NCBI GenBank assembly: GCA_023091735.1
Contig: JALKBU010001381.1
Span: forward strand, 1-11,768
Source of the DNA: Trichomonas tenax
Taxonomy: Eukaryota > Parabasalia > Trichomonadida > Trichomonadidae
Length of the DNA stretch: 11,768 nucleotides
Direction: 5' to 3'
How positions within the stretch are numbered: position 1 is the first letter of the stretch; every line of letters begins with the position of its first letter. Shown here one piece after another: positions 1 to 6,910 of the stretch. The notes under the pieces were generated by a model. It worked only from the letters and a program-made list of their open reading frames with translations, did no database searches and was not told where the DNA came from. A program made the position numbers and the translations under genes.

Positions 1-156
1 GAATAATATATTTTTCATGCTTTATATATCCACAGCATTTTAGATGGGAAAATTTTTCATTTGCCACCAAAATTAGACCTTAAATATTCATACTGGCGGA
101 GAAAAATCGAGATGTTTGAGTAGGCGTGGAAAATTCAGTGACGCCCAAAAAACTGC

Positions 157-163
157 TCATTTG
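157..163 (+). promoter_or_regulatory. Probable initiator (Inr) of the 178 gene
   Basis: The sequence TCATTTG fits the short trichomonad initiator consensus TCA(+1)YW. The predicted transcription start A is at 159, giving a 19-nt leader before the ATG at 178. Such leader lengths are normal in trichomonads. The motif is short and can occur by chance, so support is moderate. Confidence 0.5.
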
Positions 164-177
164 AGAACTTGAATTGA

Positions 178-543
178 ATGCCAAAAATAGCATATTCATA
201 TTTAACACATGCATCTCATGTTAATGAAAGGAAAATTAGTGCTTTTACTCAGAAAAGATCAATATTTCTCCAAAATTTAGCAAAACAAGACTGTCTAATA
301 TCCAATAAAAAGCCTTGTGAATCATGCTGCTTTGATGTTTTAGCTCAAAATAGCCGTTTTTACAATTTGTTCAAAAAACTCGGAAAAATCGAAAAAAGGC
401 TCGAAAATTTCCAACAATCCCTTAAACTCAGAAATGGAAAAACTTTAAACGACACAGTTATAGGCATGCTCATTGCAAAACTATCTGCCAAGCAGCAAGC
501 CTTGGAATTGCTTACATATGGCTATAAAGCGCCAAAAAATTGA
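178..543 (+). CDS. Hypothetical protein, 121 aa
   Basis: I do not recognise this protein. It is a small, lysine-rich, basic protein with no signal peptide or membrane segment. Residues about 45-55 hold four cysteines, including a CESCC cluster, which could bind metal but match no zinc-finger spacing that I know. The second half (about residues 60-115) is rich in K, E, L and Q and probably helical. The ATG at 178 is the first in the frame and lies 19 nt downstream of a TCATT initiator. That spacing, with a non-repetitive amino-acid composition, favours a real gene. It lies on the same strand as, and 163 bp before, the methyltransferase gene; trichomonad genes are normally transcribed singly, so the pairing implies nothing about function. 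Confidence 0.6.
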   Translation: MPKIAYSYLTHASHVNERKISAFTQKRSIFLQNLAKQDCLISNKKPCESCCFDVLAQNSRFYNLFKKLGKIEKRLENFQQSLKLRNGKTLNDTVIGMLIAKLSAKQQALELLTYGYKAPKN

Positions 544-687
544 ATAGTTTATTTGGCCGAAGTGTACCCTTGAATGCGTATGAATAGCTTTATCTTATCG
601 AAATTACGTTTCATGTTTTTGTGATTTTTGTTCCAGTTCACTTGTGCCCATTCTTATTACATAATAAAAGATGTGAATATGAAATTG

Positions 688-700
688 TCACTTTTCATTA
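688..700 (+). promoter_or_regulatory. Perfect trichomonad initiator element (Inr)
   Basis: TCACTTTTCATTA matches all 13 positions of the T. vaginalis initiator consensus TCAYTWYTCATTA. The predicted start A is at 690, 16 nt before the ATG at 706. This element both identifies the lineage and decides the start codon of the next gene, because the upstream in-frame ATGs at 628 and 679 would lie outside the transcript. Confidence 0.9.
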
Positions 701-705
701 TTATA

Positions 706-1125
706 ATGAGCGAAAAAACAACTTATCAAGTGAATCAGTTAGGAATTATCCATTCTCCTTTTAAAGGCATCGAAGATACTCCAAAATGCGGTAAAGGGAG
801 TTCTGAAGAATGTATTGTTGAAATATTCCCCGAATTTTCTGATTGTCTGAAATGCTTAGAAGAGGAGAAATATATTCACTTGATTACGTGGTTGGACAAA
901 GCGCAGAGGGATGTTCAAAAAGTTCATCCACGCAGAGATCCAAATAATCCAATCACAGGAGTTTTCGGAACAAGATCACCATCTCGTCCTAATCCTATCG
1001 GATGCACTATTGTAGAAGTTATCGAGATTTCAGGCAATAAAATTAAAGTAAAAGGAGTTGATTTATTCGATGGAACTCCTTTACTCGATATCAAACCTTA
1101 CTACTTCCCATACGACATGAAATAA
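706..1125 (+). CDS. TRMO: TrmO/TsaA-like tRNA methyltransferase (UPF0066 family)
   Basis: The 139-aa protein is a single TsaA-like (UPF0066, YaeB) domain. Members of this family use S-adenosylmethionine to N6-methylate t6A at position 37 of threonine tRNAs. The hallmark block GVFGTRSPSRPNPIG is at residues 85-99, and the second block, DGTPLLDIKPY, is at 122-132. Both are intact. The protein is close to the minimal size for the domain and lacks the C-terminal extension found in bacterial TrmO. I start it at 706 because the perfect initiator at 688-700 sits just upstream. The frame is open back to 628, but those codons would precede the transcription start. Family assignment is strong. The exact substrate is inferred from bacterial and animal relatives, and a threonine tRNA gene happens to lie in the same window at 8993. 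Confidence 0.9.
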   Translation: MSEKTTYQVNQLGIIHSPFKGIEDTPKCGKGSSEECIVEIFPEFSDCLKCLEEEKYIHLITWLDKAQRDVQKVHPRRDPNNPITGVFGTRSPSRPNPIGCTIVEVIEISGNKIKVKGVDLFDGTPLLDIKPYYFPYDMK

Positions 1126-1377
1126 TTCAAGAATTTTTTTTATTTTCTAATTTTCGAGAATGTTGATTTCATCAAAATACGCATAACAAGTCTTTCCTGT
1201 CCTTTGTGAGTTTAGTAAATTCTAATACTAGTGTACAACGAAAGAGAAATATTTACAACTTTTTTAATCTAGTAATATATAAAATCTATGTAATGTCAGT
1301 ATAATGTACGGGACGCTGTAAGGCATTTGGCCAATGATCGAATGCAAAATAAGCGAATTTGAATAATAAAATTAATC

Positions 1378-1962
1378 TTAGCAACATTCTGAATGTCTTT
1401 CAAGTTCAGGTTTCTTTGGAGCGTAGTAGGCTCCGTGCAAGAGTGGCGGAAGAGCAACTAAATCCTCTGCAATTTGTTTGAAAAGTGGAGTTACTGTCGG
1501 AAGTTCCTTCGCAGATGTCAAGAAGTAAGGAACATCTTTGCTTTTTGCCCAATCGAAGAACTCGTCTTGTGAGTAAGTTGCAGGAAGATCAACTTTATTA
1601 CCGACTGCATATACTTTACATGACGGCGGACAGTTGTCTTTCACCATCTTGAACCAATTCTCCGCTTGAACAAGTGAATCATGGTTCGTAAGATCAACAA
1701 CGATAATTGAAGCGGATGCGTTACGTGAATACATAGGAATAAGACTCTTAAAGCGTTCCTGACCAGCTGTATCCCACAGATTCAGTGCAACTTCGCCTTT
1801 TTCGGTCAAAACTCGCATTTGAATAAATGTGGCCGCGATTGTGCTTTGCGTTTGTGCTGTAAACGTCTTTGTCGTGAACATATTGATGATGCTCGTCTTG
1901 CCGACGCCGGCACTGCCGATAATTATCACTTTTCCTTCTGGAATAGCTTCTTGAATCTTCAT
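1378..1962 (-). CDS. Rab family small GTPase (Rab5/21/22-like)
   Basis: The 194-aa protein has every GTPase motif: P-loop GSAGVGKT at residues 16-23, switch I Thr41 (TIAATF), WDTAGQE at 63-69 with catalytic Gln68, NKVD at 122-125 and TSAK at 149-152. It ends in -ECC, the double-cysteine geranylgeranylation signal of Rabs, so it should cycle on endomembranes and control vesicle traffic. WDTAGQERFKSLIPMYSRNA is closest to the Rab5/21/22 endocytic group by eye. The normally invariant TIG after switch I is TIA here. The ATG at 1962 is the first in the frame and leaves 15 residues before the P-loop, a usual Rab N-terminus. No exact TCAYW initiator lies within 70 nt upstream. It converges on the methyltransferase gene, with 252 bp between the stops. 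Confidence 0.94.
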   Translation of the reverse strand: MKIQEAIPEGKVIIIGSAGVGKTSIINMFTTKTFTAQTQSTIAATFIQMRVLTEKGEVALNLWDTAGQERFKSLIPMYSRNASASIIVVDLTNHDSLVQAENWFKMVKDNCPPSCKVYAVGNKVDLPATYSQDEFFDWAKSKDVPYFLTSAKELPTVTPLFKQIAEDLVALPPLLHGAYYAPKKPELERHSECC

Positions 1963-2611
1963 TTCTGAATTCTTTTCTATTCAAAATTTGAAATCCGAAT
2001 TGAACGTTCAAAATTGAAATGTAAAAACTATTTTTAAAATGATGACATTGGAATTTCGTCACTTTTTTTAAAAATGAAAAATTAACTTTTAATAAAAATA
2101 CAAAAGAATATATCTTAGATGTAACATAGGATATCTATTTTTCCTAAAAAAGTGTTGTAAATGAAGATAGATTGCATTTTCGGAATATGGAATCTTTTAG
2201 AGGACCAGCACTATAGGAATGGGGTATACTGTCTCAATGGGCATGCCAGGAGCCCATCGATATTGCGGAAGGAACGATGATCTTTGGTCCAATAAAAAAT
2301 TGGTTTTTGAATAGTTTACACAAAAACAGTTTCTAAATTTTCGCAATTTATTATATATCTAGCTAGATTGCTTTCGACCAAATACTAAAGCGTTCAATTT
2401 TGAACACCATTCCAAATTTTGAAGAGAAAAGAATTTTAAAAATTCCTCGAAAAGTAACTCCATTTCACTCTGTCACTTTTCGAGGAATTTCTTTAATCGT
2501 TTTGCCTTGAATTTTGAGAATAAAATTCATCGAATGTTTTTTTAATGGAAAAGGTCAATAAAAAATTAATTCTTGTATCATTCAATTTTTCAATAAAAAG
2601 GGGGTTGTTTA
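1963..2611. other. Gene-free region between Rab and recombinase remnant
   Basis: No convincing gene is present. The first part must hold the Rab promoter on the minus strand. A more GC-rich patch at about 2160-2290 has short open frames on both strands that could be worn coding sequence, but I recognise nothing in it. A strong hairpin lies at 2440-2490, and GTTCAATTTTGAAC at about 2392-2405 is a short near-palindrome. Confidence 0.6.
2440..2490. repeat. 16-bp perfect inverted repeat (hairpin)
   Basis: AAATTCCTCGAAAAGT at 2440-2455 is repeated exactly in reverse complement at 2475-2490, with a 19-nt spacer. After one mismatch the pairing continues for two more bases inward. It is not preceded by a recognisable gene in either orientation, so a transcript terminator is unlikely. 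A small foldback element or the remnant of a terminal inverted repeat is more likely. Confidence 0.85.
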
Positions 2612-2880
2612 TTAAATTATGGGAGTAATGGCTGTGGAAGCCTGCCGAATGTCAATGGCAGTGTAACGAGTAAAAACATCAGTTTTCCACCTGCCCATAG
2701 ACTTTATTGTAAAATCTGGAATATTAGTAAGAGCTGCATCGTGGGCAGCGCCCTTTCAAAAACTGTGTGTACTGTAGTTATTGTCATAAAACAGAGTTTT
2801 GAAGGTGTCTTTAATTTTCGCTCTGTATGTCGCTGCAGTAAGTGGGAAAATTTTAGAATTTTCTGATTTGAAAAGTGAAA
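2612..2880 (-). pseudogene. Tyrosine recombinase catalytic-domain remnant
   Basis: Reading the minus strand from 2880 to the TAA at 2612-2614 gives the C-terminal half of a phage-integrase-like tyrosine recombinase. The helix-rich entry (LTAATYRAKIKDTFKTL) leads to HSF-stop-KGAA, the HxxR box. The histidine is at 2765-2767, and the expected arginine codon is TGA (2756-2758), one transition away from CGA. Further on come the GRW box (2687-2695), where Trp replaces the second His as in many eukaryotic recombinases, and RYTA with the likely nucleophile Tyr at 2663-2665. The N-terminal half is absent: the frame hits TAG near 2925. The gene is therefore truncated and has lost a catalytic residue. 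AATAAA follows the stop closely. The parent could be a Crypton-like, DIRS-like or virus-like element; the sequence does not decide. It abuts the inverted repeat at 2996. Confidence 0.75.
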
Positions 2881-3243
2881 ATTGAAATAGACAATTTAAG
2901 AAAAAATTACGTAAATTACACTAAACAACTTGAATATATATGAACTTCAATGACGATTCCTCTTTTCTATGAAAAATTTTCAGCTGTTTTATGTCGACTT
3001 CGACGCCATACCGCGAAATGTTAGATGTATGATATCTACACGTCAGACCTTGTAAGAGTCAGTGTTGCACACTTGAGTCCCCCATGTAGGGGTTAAAGTT
3101 TTCATTAATTTCAAAAATCAGCGTTTATTTTTTATTTTAAACGTATGATTTTTATTAAAATCTTTGACATCGTGACATCAAAAATAAAATTGTCAGACTT
3201 TATAAAATGTCAAGATCTTAAAAAGAGCCCTCGCAGTTAGTTA

Positions 3244-3292
3244 TTAGAAATTCGCATTGTGTTGACTTCGCCAACACACCGCTAATTTCTAA
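3244..3292. repeat. Imperfect 21-bp palindrome with 7-nt loop
   Basis: The arm at 3244-3264 pairs with 3272-3292 at 18 of 21 positions, around the loop ACTTCGC. The outer part is TTAGAAATT/AATTTCTAA. The loop and right arm (GACTTCGCCAACACACCGC) resemble the outer ends of the surrounding inverted repeat (2996 onward, and the complement of 4105 backward), so this looks like two element ends fused. Confidence 0.8.
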
Positions 3293-3639
3293 AAGTGACG
3301 CCATTACGTGACAAAATTATGATAGCTTTACACGTCAATTATAAATTGAATGTTATAAACAAATTTTAAAACTCCTGACTTTATAAAAAGAGTCCTCACT
3401 CCTCTATAGGAGATTAAAATTTTCATTTATTTCAAAATCAGTGTTAAAAATAATTTTTGATAAACTAACTAACTAAGAAAAGAAAGCGAAAGGATTTGAG
3501 GGTTCATAAATTTCAAAGAATAATTTAACTAGATTACCAGGTAATAAAAAATTTAGGACAAGGAATTTATGAAGAGCTAACGACTCAGTAATGTTAAAAA
3601 ATAATTTTTGATAAACTAACTAACATTTTCACATTATTT

Positions 3640-3702
3640 GGCGCTATGCGCCGCGTACGGGCTTTCAGCCCTGAGGCATGAAGTGCCGAACCCAAAGGGT
3701 TC
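3640..3702. repeat. Cluster of four consecutive short hairpins
   Basis: Four small stem-loops lie almost end to end: GGCGC-TAT-GCGCC (3640-3652), GGGCT-TTC-AGCCC (3659-3671), GGCAT-GAA-GTGCC (3675-3687, one T-G pair) and GAACCC-AAA-GGGTTC (3688-3702). Each has a 5-6 bp stem and a 3-nt loop. The cluster is far more GC-rich than its surroundings and lies at the centre of the nested inverted repeat. It fits no tRNA or known RNA fold that I recognise. Confidence 0.85.
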
Positions 3703-4130
3703 TTTGAAATTTTATATATTCATAATTCCTGTCCCTTCTGGTGTGTGTGAAGCCCATCGCTTTCTTTCCTTAGTTAGTTAGTTTATCAAAAAATTATTTT
3801 TAACATTATTGAGTCGTTAGCTCTTCATAAATTCCTTGTCATAATTTTTTATTACCTGGTAATCTAGTTAAATTATTTTTAACGCTGATTTTTTGAAATA
3901 AATGAAAATTTTAATCCCCTATAGAGGAATGAGGACTCTTTTTAAGAGCTTTACATTTTATAAAGTCATAAGATTTAAAATTAATAATACCATTTGTTTT
4001 GAAATAAATGACAATTTTAATCTCTATATGGGGGATAACTTTACATCACTGACTCTGACGTGTAAATATACCGTTACTAACATTTCGCAGTGTGGTGGCG
4101 AAGACACCATAAAGCGAAATGATTATAACT

Positions 4131-4232
4131 GATAAAAATGAATTTATTCACACATTTGATAATCCAGAATTTAAAAACACAGATTACATGCCACCGTATA
4201 TTACTGTGTATGCGTGGTATAGAACTGCTTAA
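4131..4232 (+). pseudogene. C-terminal fragment of virus-like element protein (copy 1)
   Basis: Thirty-three codons ending in TAA encode a tail containing DNPEFKNTDYMPPYITVYAW. The same 22-residue stretch (D to R) ends the minus-strand gene at 11559. The coding sequence starts abruptly at the right edge of the inverted repeat, so it is a truncated remnant. Between the two copies the 22 shared codons differ at five positions, all synonymous. Aromatic-rich tails of this kind would suit a structural protein, but I cannot name the family. A Maverick/Polinton origin is an inference from the gene block at the right end of the window. Confidence 0.75.
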
Positions 4233-4340
4233 AAATATTTTTTATTATTTATATTTTTAATTATTTTTTAAATTTATATTTTTATTGGAAGGTATAAAAA
4301 AGTCAATTTTAAAAGAATTAGCTTATTCATGTCCCGAGTC

Positions 4341-4388
4341 TAACATTTTGATAGTTTGTGACGCTAGGTACAAACGAGCGAAATGTTA
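4341..4388. repeat. Two-tier inverted repeat with GCGAAATGTTA end
   Basis: TAACATTT (4341-4348) pairs with AAATGTTA (4381-4388), and inside it GTTTGT (4354-4359) pairs with ACAAAC (4370-4375). The spacers are symmetrical 5-nt internal loops and the apical loop has 10 nt. The right end, GCGAAATGTTA (4378-4388), is identical to the motif near both ends of the 2996-4105 repeat, suggesting an independent copy of the same element end. Confidence 0.75.
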
Positions 4389-4725
4389 TATACTAACTAG
4401 CAAAAAAGACCCGTGTCCAGTGTGTTATCATTTGTAAAATCAATTTTTTTGTGCAATTTTTGTATTTTATGAGATTTTTATGTTATTTACAGATTTTAAT
4501 TCAGCCATTATGATTCATTTTATGCATAGTATACATATGTCACATTAACTCAGATTATGAAATTTTTCTTTGTGCAAGACCAAAACGTAGCCACAATTCA
4601 ATTTTTGAATGTGTATAAGGTTATATTGCACACTAAAAAATGAGACGATAGCTGCACACTATTCAATTTTGCCCTTAAAAGGGATAATCCAGTAATCAGA
4701 CCCTTTATCACCCCTATTTTTAAAA

Positions 4726-4848
4726 ATGAATCCCAATGATGGGGCCTTCATTCCAAACTCTCACAAGGCTCGAAAACTAAGCAAACACATGAATGAATTA
4801 GGTCTGGCAGCCAAATCTCAGGCACCTGTCCCACGATTTCCAATTTAA
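4726..4848 (+). CDS. Possible small protein, 40 aa
   Basis: I do not recognise this protein. The frame encodes 40 residues starting MNPNDGAFIPNSHKARKLSK and ending in a proline-rich PVPRFPI before TAA. It is basic, with balanced composition, and less AT-biased than its flanks, which suggests coding. TCACCCC about 17 nt before the ATG resembles an initiator but fails at the W position. It could be a genuine short gene, the start of a longer gene that has been cut, or chance. No trichomonad splice signal (GTAYGT or ACTAACACACAG) is evident nearby that would join it to another exon. Confidence 0.35.
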   Translation: MNPNDGAFIPNSHKARKLSKHMNELGLAAKSQAPVPRFPI

Positions 4849-5220
4849 TAATATTTGGTAATTTTAATCAATTTTTTCCCAGTCAACTACTGCTGAAGGA
4901 TGTATCACATCCGTTCTCATCGTACATTTCCTCTTGCTTCATGTTTTATTCGACTTTTTTAATTTTCATCGTTAAGCATTATTGGCATTTGCACAGTAAA
5001 TCAACTAATGTTATGACTTGCATCGTAATTACATGATAACCCATGAAAATTTTTTGATAAATTTACAGAAAATTCGATTTTTAATTTTTTCTCAAGGTAT
5101 CAAACAATCAACGTTCTTAAAAATCGAAATGACTTATGATTAAAGCATAAACATTATACTCAGAGCTCTTTTTTTAATTGATAAATTTCAAATTTCCTAT
5201 TTGGAACCTAGATAATTGAT

Positions 5221-5738
5221 GATATTAAGACTTTAATTGTCTGCTCTAAGCATTCATCAGCACACACAATTCCTTACAGAATTTTTAAAGATCGATTTAA
5301 TATCGATGATAAAGATTAACCAAATTGAAGTTTTTAGGTGGGGTCGTAGACATGAATACCACATTGATGATATAGCTCTATTTTGGCTATAGAATTTATT
5401 TATTTAGGGGCAGGGTTACCCCCCCTAAATATTTTTTTGGTGTCAAACACTATGTGTATTACAGGCGTGAATTTTCATGGAAGCCGACATGCGTATTACA
5501 AAACACAATATATCAATAGAAGTTGTTCGACTTTGAAAAAGATTTTCCTTCAATATTTGGAGTTAGGAGGTACCTATATGCTGTCACTATAGAGAAGCCA
5601 AACTTGCACAATCTATTCATGGAAAAACTCATATTTGTAATGTTTTTAATGAAAATAATGCTGATTTACATTTTTTATATTCATCAACATTCAGGTTCAG
5701 GAATTTTGCTTCTATTGCGTAGTCCAAATTATTGCTAG
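5221..5738 (+). pseudogene. Possible decayed coding region
   Basis: Several overlapping plus-strand frames carry protein-like runs. Frame 5221-5319 reads as about 33 codons with mixed composition before TAA. Frame 5383-5592 includes AGLPPLNIFLVSNTMCITGV. Frame 5523-5738 includes FDFEKDFPSIFGVRRYLYAV. A third frame near 5604-5736 reads ADLHFLYSSTFRFRNFASIA. They follow one another on the same strand in different frames, as expected for a gene broken by several indels. I cannot assign a family, and AT-rich DNA can produce such runs by chance. Confidence 0.25.
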
Positions 5739-5869
5739 TAATCTTTGTGTCGGTTTATTGAGTTATGTTATTTTGGGTTTGAAAATAAATAATTTTATGT
5801 AGCATAACAAATGTAAAGTATGTAATATGAATGAATGTAACGTAGATTTGAATAGGATCGCTCGTATTC

Positions 5870-6871
5870 TTAAATCATTTCTTCATCATAAACAGTTTGT
5901 TTCAGTTTGACAGTCCAAATACCCATTCCATGGAAAGCAGCAATCCTAAGAAGATCGATGGCCATCTTAATCATAGAAGTTACCTTCATCTTTGAACCTT
6001 CAATTTCGTTCCATTCGACAGGAACCTCAGCGACCTGCATTTTACGCTTTCTTCCAATAACTAAAAGCTCCGGATCGAAGCACCAGCGCTCAATATGTTG
6101 ATTCGGGAATAGCCACTTCGCAGCCTCTCTCGAGAAGAGTTTGAAGCCGCACTGTGTATCATTGATTTCCCTGACACCGCTGAGAAGAATGAGAAGGTGG
6201 AAGGATAATCCGAGGAATTTTCTAATTGGAGTTCTATTTGCTTTGTCTTGGCCTTCGAGATGAGCTCTGCTACCGACAACGATAGCTTCGCGATTTGTCT
6301 GTTGTAGTTGGAGCATCTTTCTTTCTAATTCGTTGTATTCGTCGATCTTTGTTGCGCCATCAGCATCAACCATGAGAATGTACTGTCCACGGGCGTGTGA
6401 GCATCCAGCAGCCACAGCGGCACCCTTTCCCATGTTAACTGACTGCCTTAATAAGCGAATTTCTGGATGAGAGTGTGCAAAATCGAGAACGACTTCAGCT
6501 GTTCTATCTTTTGATCCATCATCGACAACAATGATTTCGTATGTGAACGATGGATTCTCATCTCTCTTTGCATCGAGAAAAGCGAGCGTTTCTCTCAACA
6601 TTGAAGGAATACGCTTCTCTTCGTTGTATGCGGGAACTACGAATGTAGTGTAGACTTGCGGATCATCGAAAATCGTCGGGAAAGGTACATATTGATCTTC
6701 TGGCCCTGGTTCTATGAAATATTGCAATTTCTTCGGGTCTGATGACTGAAGAAGAGTTCTGTCGTAAAGAGTTTCATCAGAAACAATCGAACTGCAGATT
6801 GCGTAGAATAATGCCACAATGAAAACTAAAAGGCATAAATCTCCCAACAAATCAGCAATTTCAGCAATCAT
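5870..6871 (-). CDS. ALG5: Dolichyl-phosphate beta-glucosyltransferase (ALG5)
   Basis: The 333-aa protein is a family GT2 enzyme that transfers glucose from UDP-glucose to dolichyl phosphate on the cytosolic face of the ER. One N-terminal membrane anchor spans residues about 8-30. The GT-A domain follows, with PAYNEE (80-85), VVDDGS (115-120), the metal-binding DADG (169-172), and the ALG5-type blocks DTQCGFKLF (238-246), RWCFDPELL (262-270) and [10 protein letters not shown] (285-294). The length matches yeast and human ALG5. These late blocks separate it from dolichol-phosphate mannose synthase, which is shorter. Trichomonads make a truncated, unglucosylated N-glycan precursor. In T. vaginalis, dolichyl-phosphate glucose has been reported to serve O-glycan synthesis, so that is the likely use here. 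A TCACA initiator lies 10 nt before the ATG. Confidence 0.93.
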   Translation of the reverse strand: MIAEIADLLGDLCLLVFIVALFYAICSSIVSDETLYDRTLLQSSDPKKLQYFIEPGPEDQYVPFPTIFDDPQVYTTFVVPAYNEEKRIPSMLRETLAFLDAKRDENPSFTYEIIVVDDGSKDRTAEVVLDFAHSHPEIRLLRQSVNMGKGAAVAAGCSHARGQYILMVDADGATKIDEYNELERKMLQLQQTNREAIVVGSRAHLEGQDKANRTPIRKFLGLSFHLLILLSGVREINDTQCGFKLFSREAAKWLFPNQHIERWCFDPELLVIGRKRKMQVAEVPVEWNEIEGSKMKVTSMIKMAIDLLRIAAFHGMGIWTVKLKQTVYDEEMI

Positions 6872-6876
6872 TTAGA

Positions 6877-6883
6877 CATGTGA
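6877..6883 (-). promoter_or_regulatory. Probable initiator (Inr) of ALG5
   Basis: On the minus strand TCACATG fits the core initiator TCA(+1)YW. The start A would be at 6881, giving a leader of about 10 nt before the ATG at 6871. This is a typical trichomonad arrangement, but the match is only five consensus positions long. Confidence 0.5.
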
Positions 6884-6910
6884 CATGAAATCACATTTCT
6901 TGTTTTAATC

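Larger units (their letters stand above)
2996..4105. repeat. Large nested inverted repeat (probable transposon ends or foldback element)
   Basis: The two halves are imperfect reverse complements. Perfect blocks include 3522-3553 with 3843-3874 (32 bp) and 3558-3587 with 3810-3839 (30 bp). Other matches are CCTCTATAGG-containing segments near 3391-3420 and 3909-3938, TACACGTCAGA plus GAGTCAGTG in both outer arms, and GACTTCG at 2996 opposite CGAAGAC at 4099-4105. GCGAAATGTTA lies inside each outer end (3013-3023 plus, 4078-4088 minus). The left half is longer because it contains an extra segment: GATAAACTAACTAAC occurs at 3459-3473 and again at 3610-3624, but only once on the right (3773-3787, reversed). 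No transposase is encoded inside. This could be a non-autonomous foldback element, or terminal repeats of a larger element joined head to head. Confidence 0.85.
4233..5869. other. Long mostly noncoding region
   Basis: This 1.6-kb AT-rich stretch holds no recognisable full gene. It contains a two-tier hairpin at 4341-4388, a possible 40-aa gene at 4726-4848, and coding-like but broken sequence at about 5221-5738. The final 130 bases lie just beyond the ALG5 stop codon. I see no RNA gene. Confidence 0.6.

Noticed and set aside
628..705. Upstream in-frame start codons (628 and 679) for the TrmO-like gene
   Set aside because: A perfect initiator at 688-700 puts the transcript start after them, and the extra residues have no family counterpart.
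1748..2062. 104-codon minus-strand frame overlapping the Rab gene
   Set aside because: It is the out-of-frame shadow of the Rab coding sequence, rich in R and H and without any motif.
3459..3476. ACTAAC repeats as a trichomonad 3' splice site (ACTAACACACAG)
   Set aside because: The full 12-base motif is not present, no GTAYGT donor is placed sensibly, and the sequence belongs to the inverted repeat.
3902..4132. 76-codon plus-strand frame inside the inverted repeat
   Set aside because: The bases are fully explained by the repeat arms, and the protein is low in information with no family character.
6061..6279. Minus-strand frame inside ALG5, and the plus-strand frame at 5907-6101
   Set aside because: Both are shadows of the conserved ALG5 sequence.
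5870..6871. Dolichol-phosphate mannose synthase (DPM1) as the identity of the GT2 gene
   Set aside because: The N-terminal membrane anchor and the DTQCGFKLF and CFDPELL blocks are ALG5 features, and the length is too great for DPM1.
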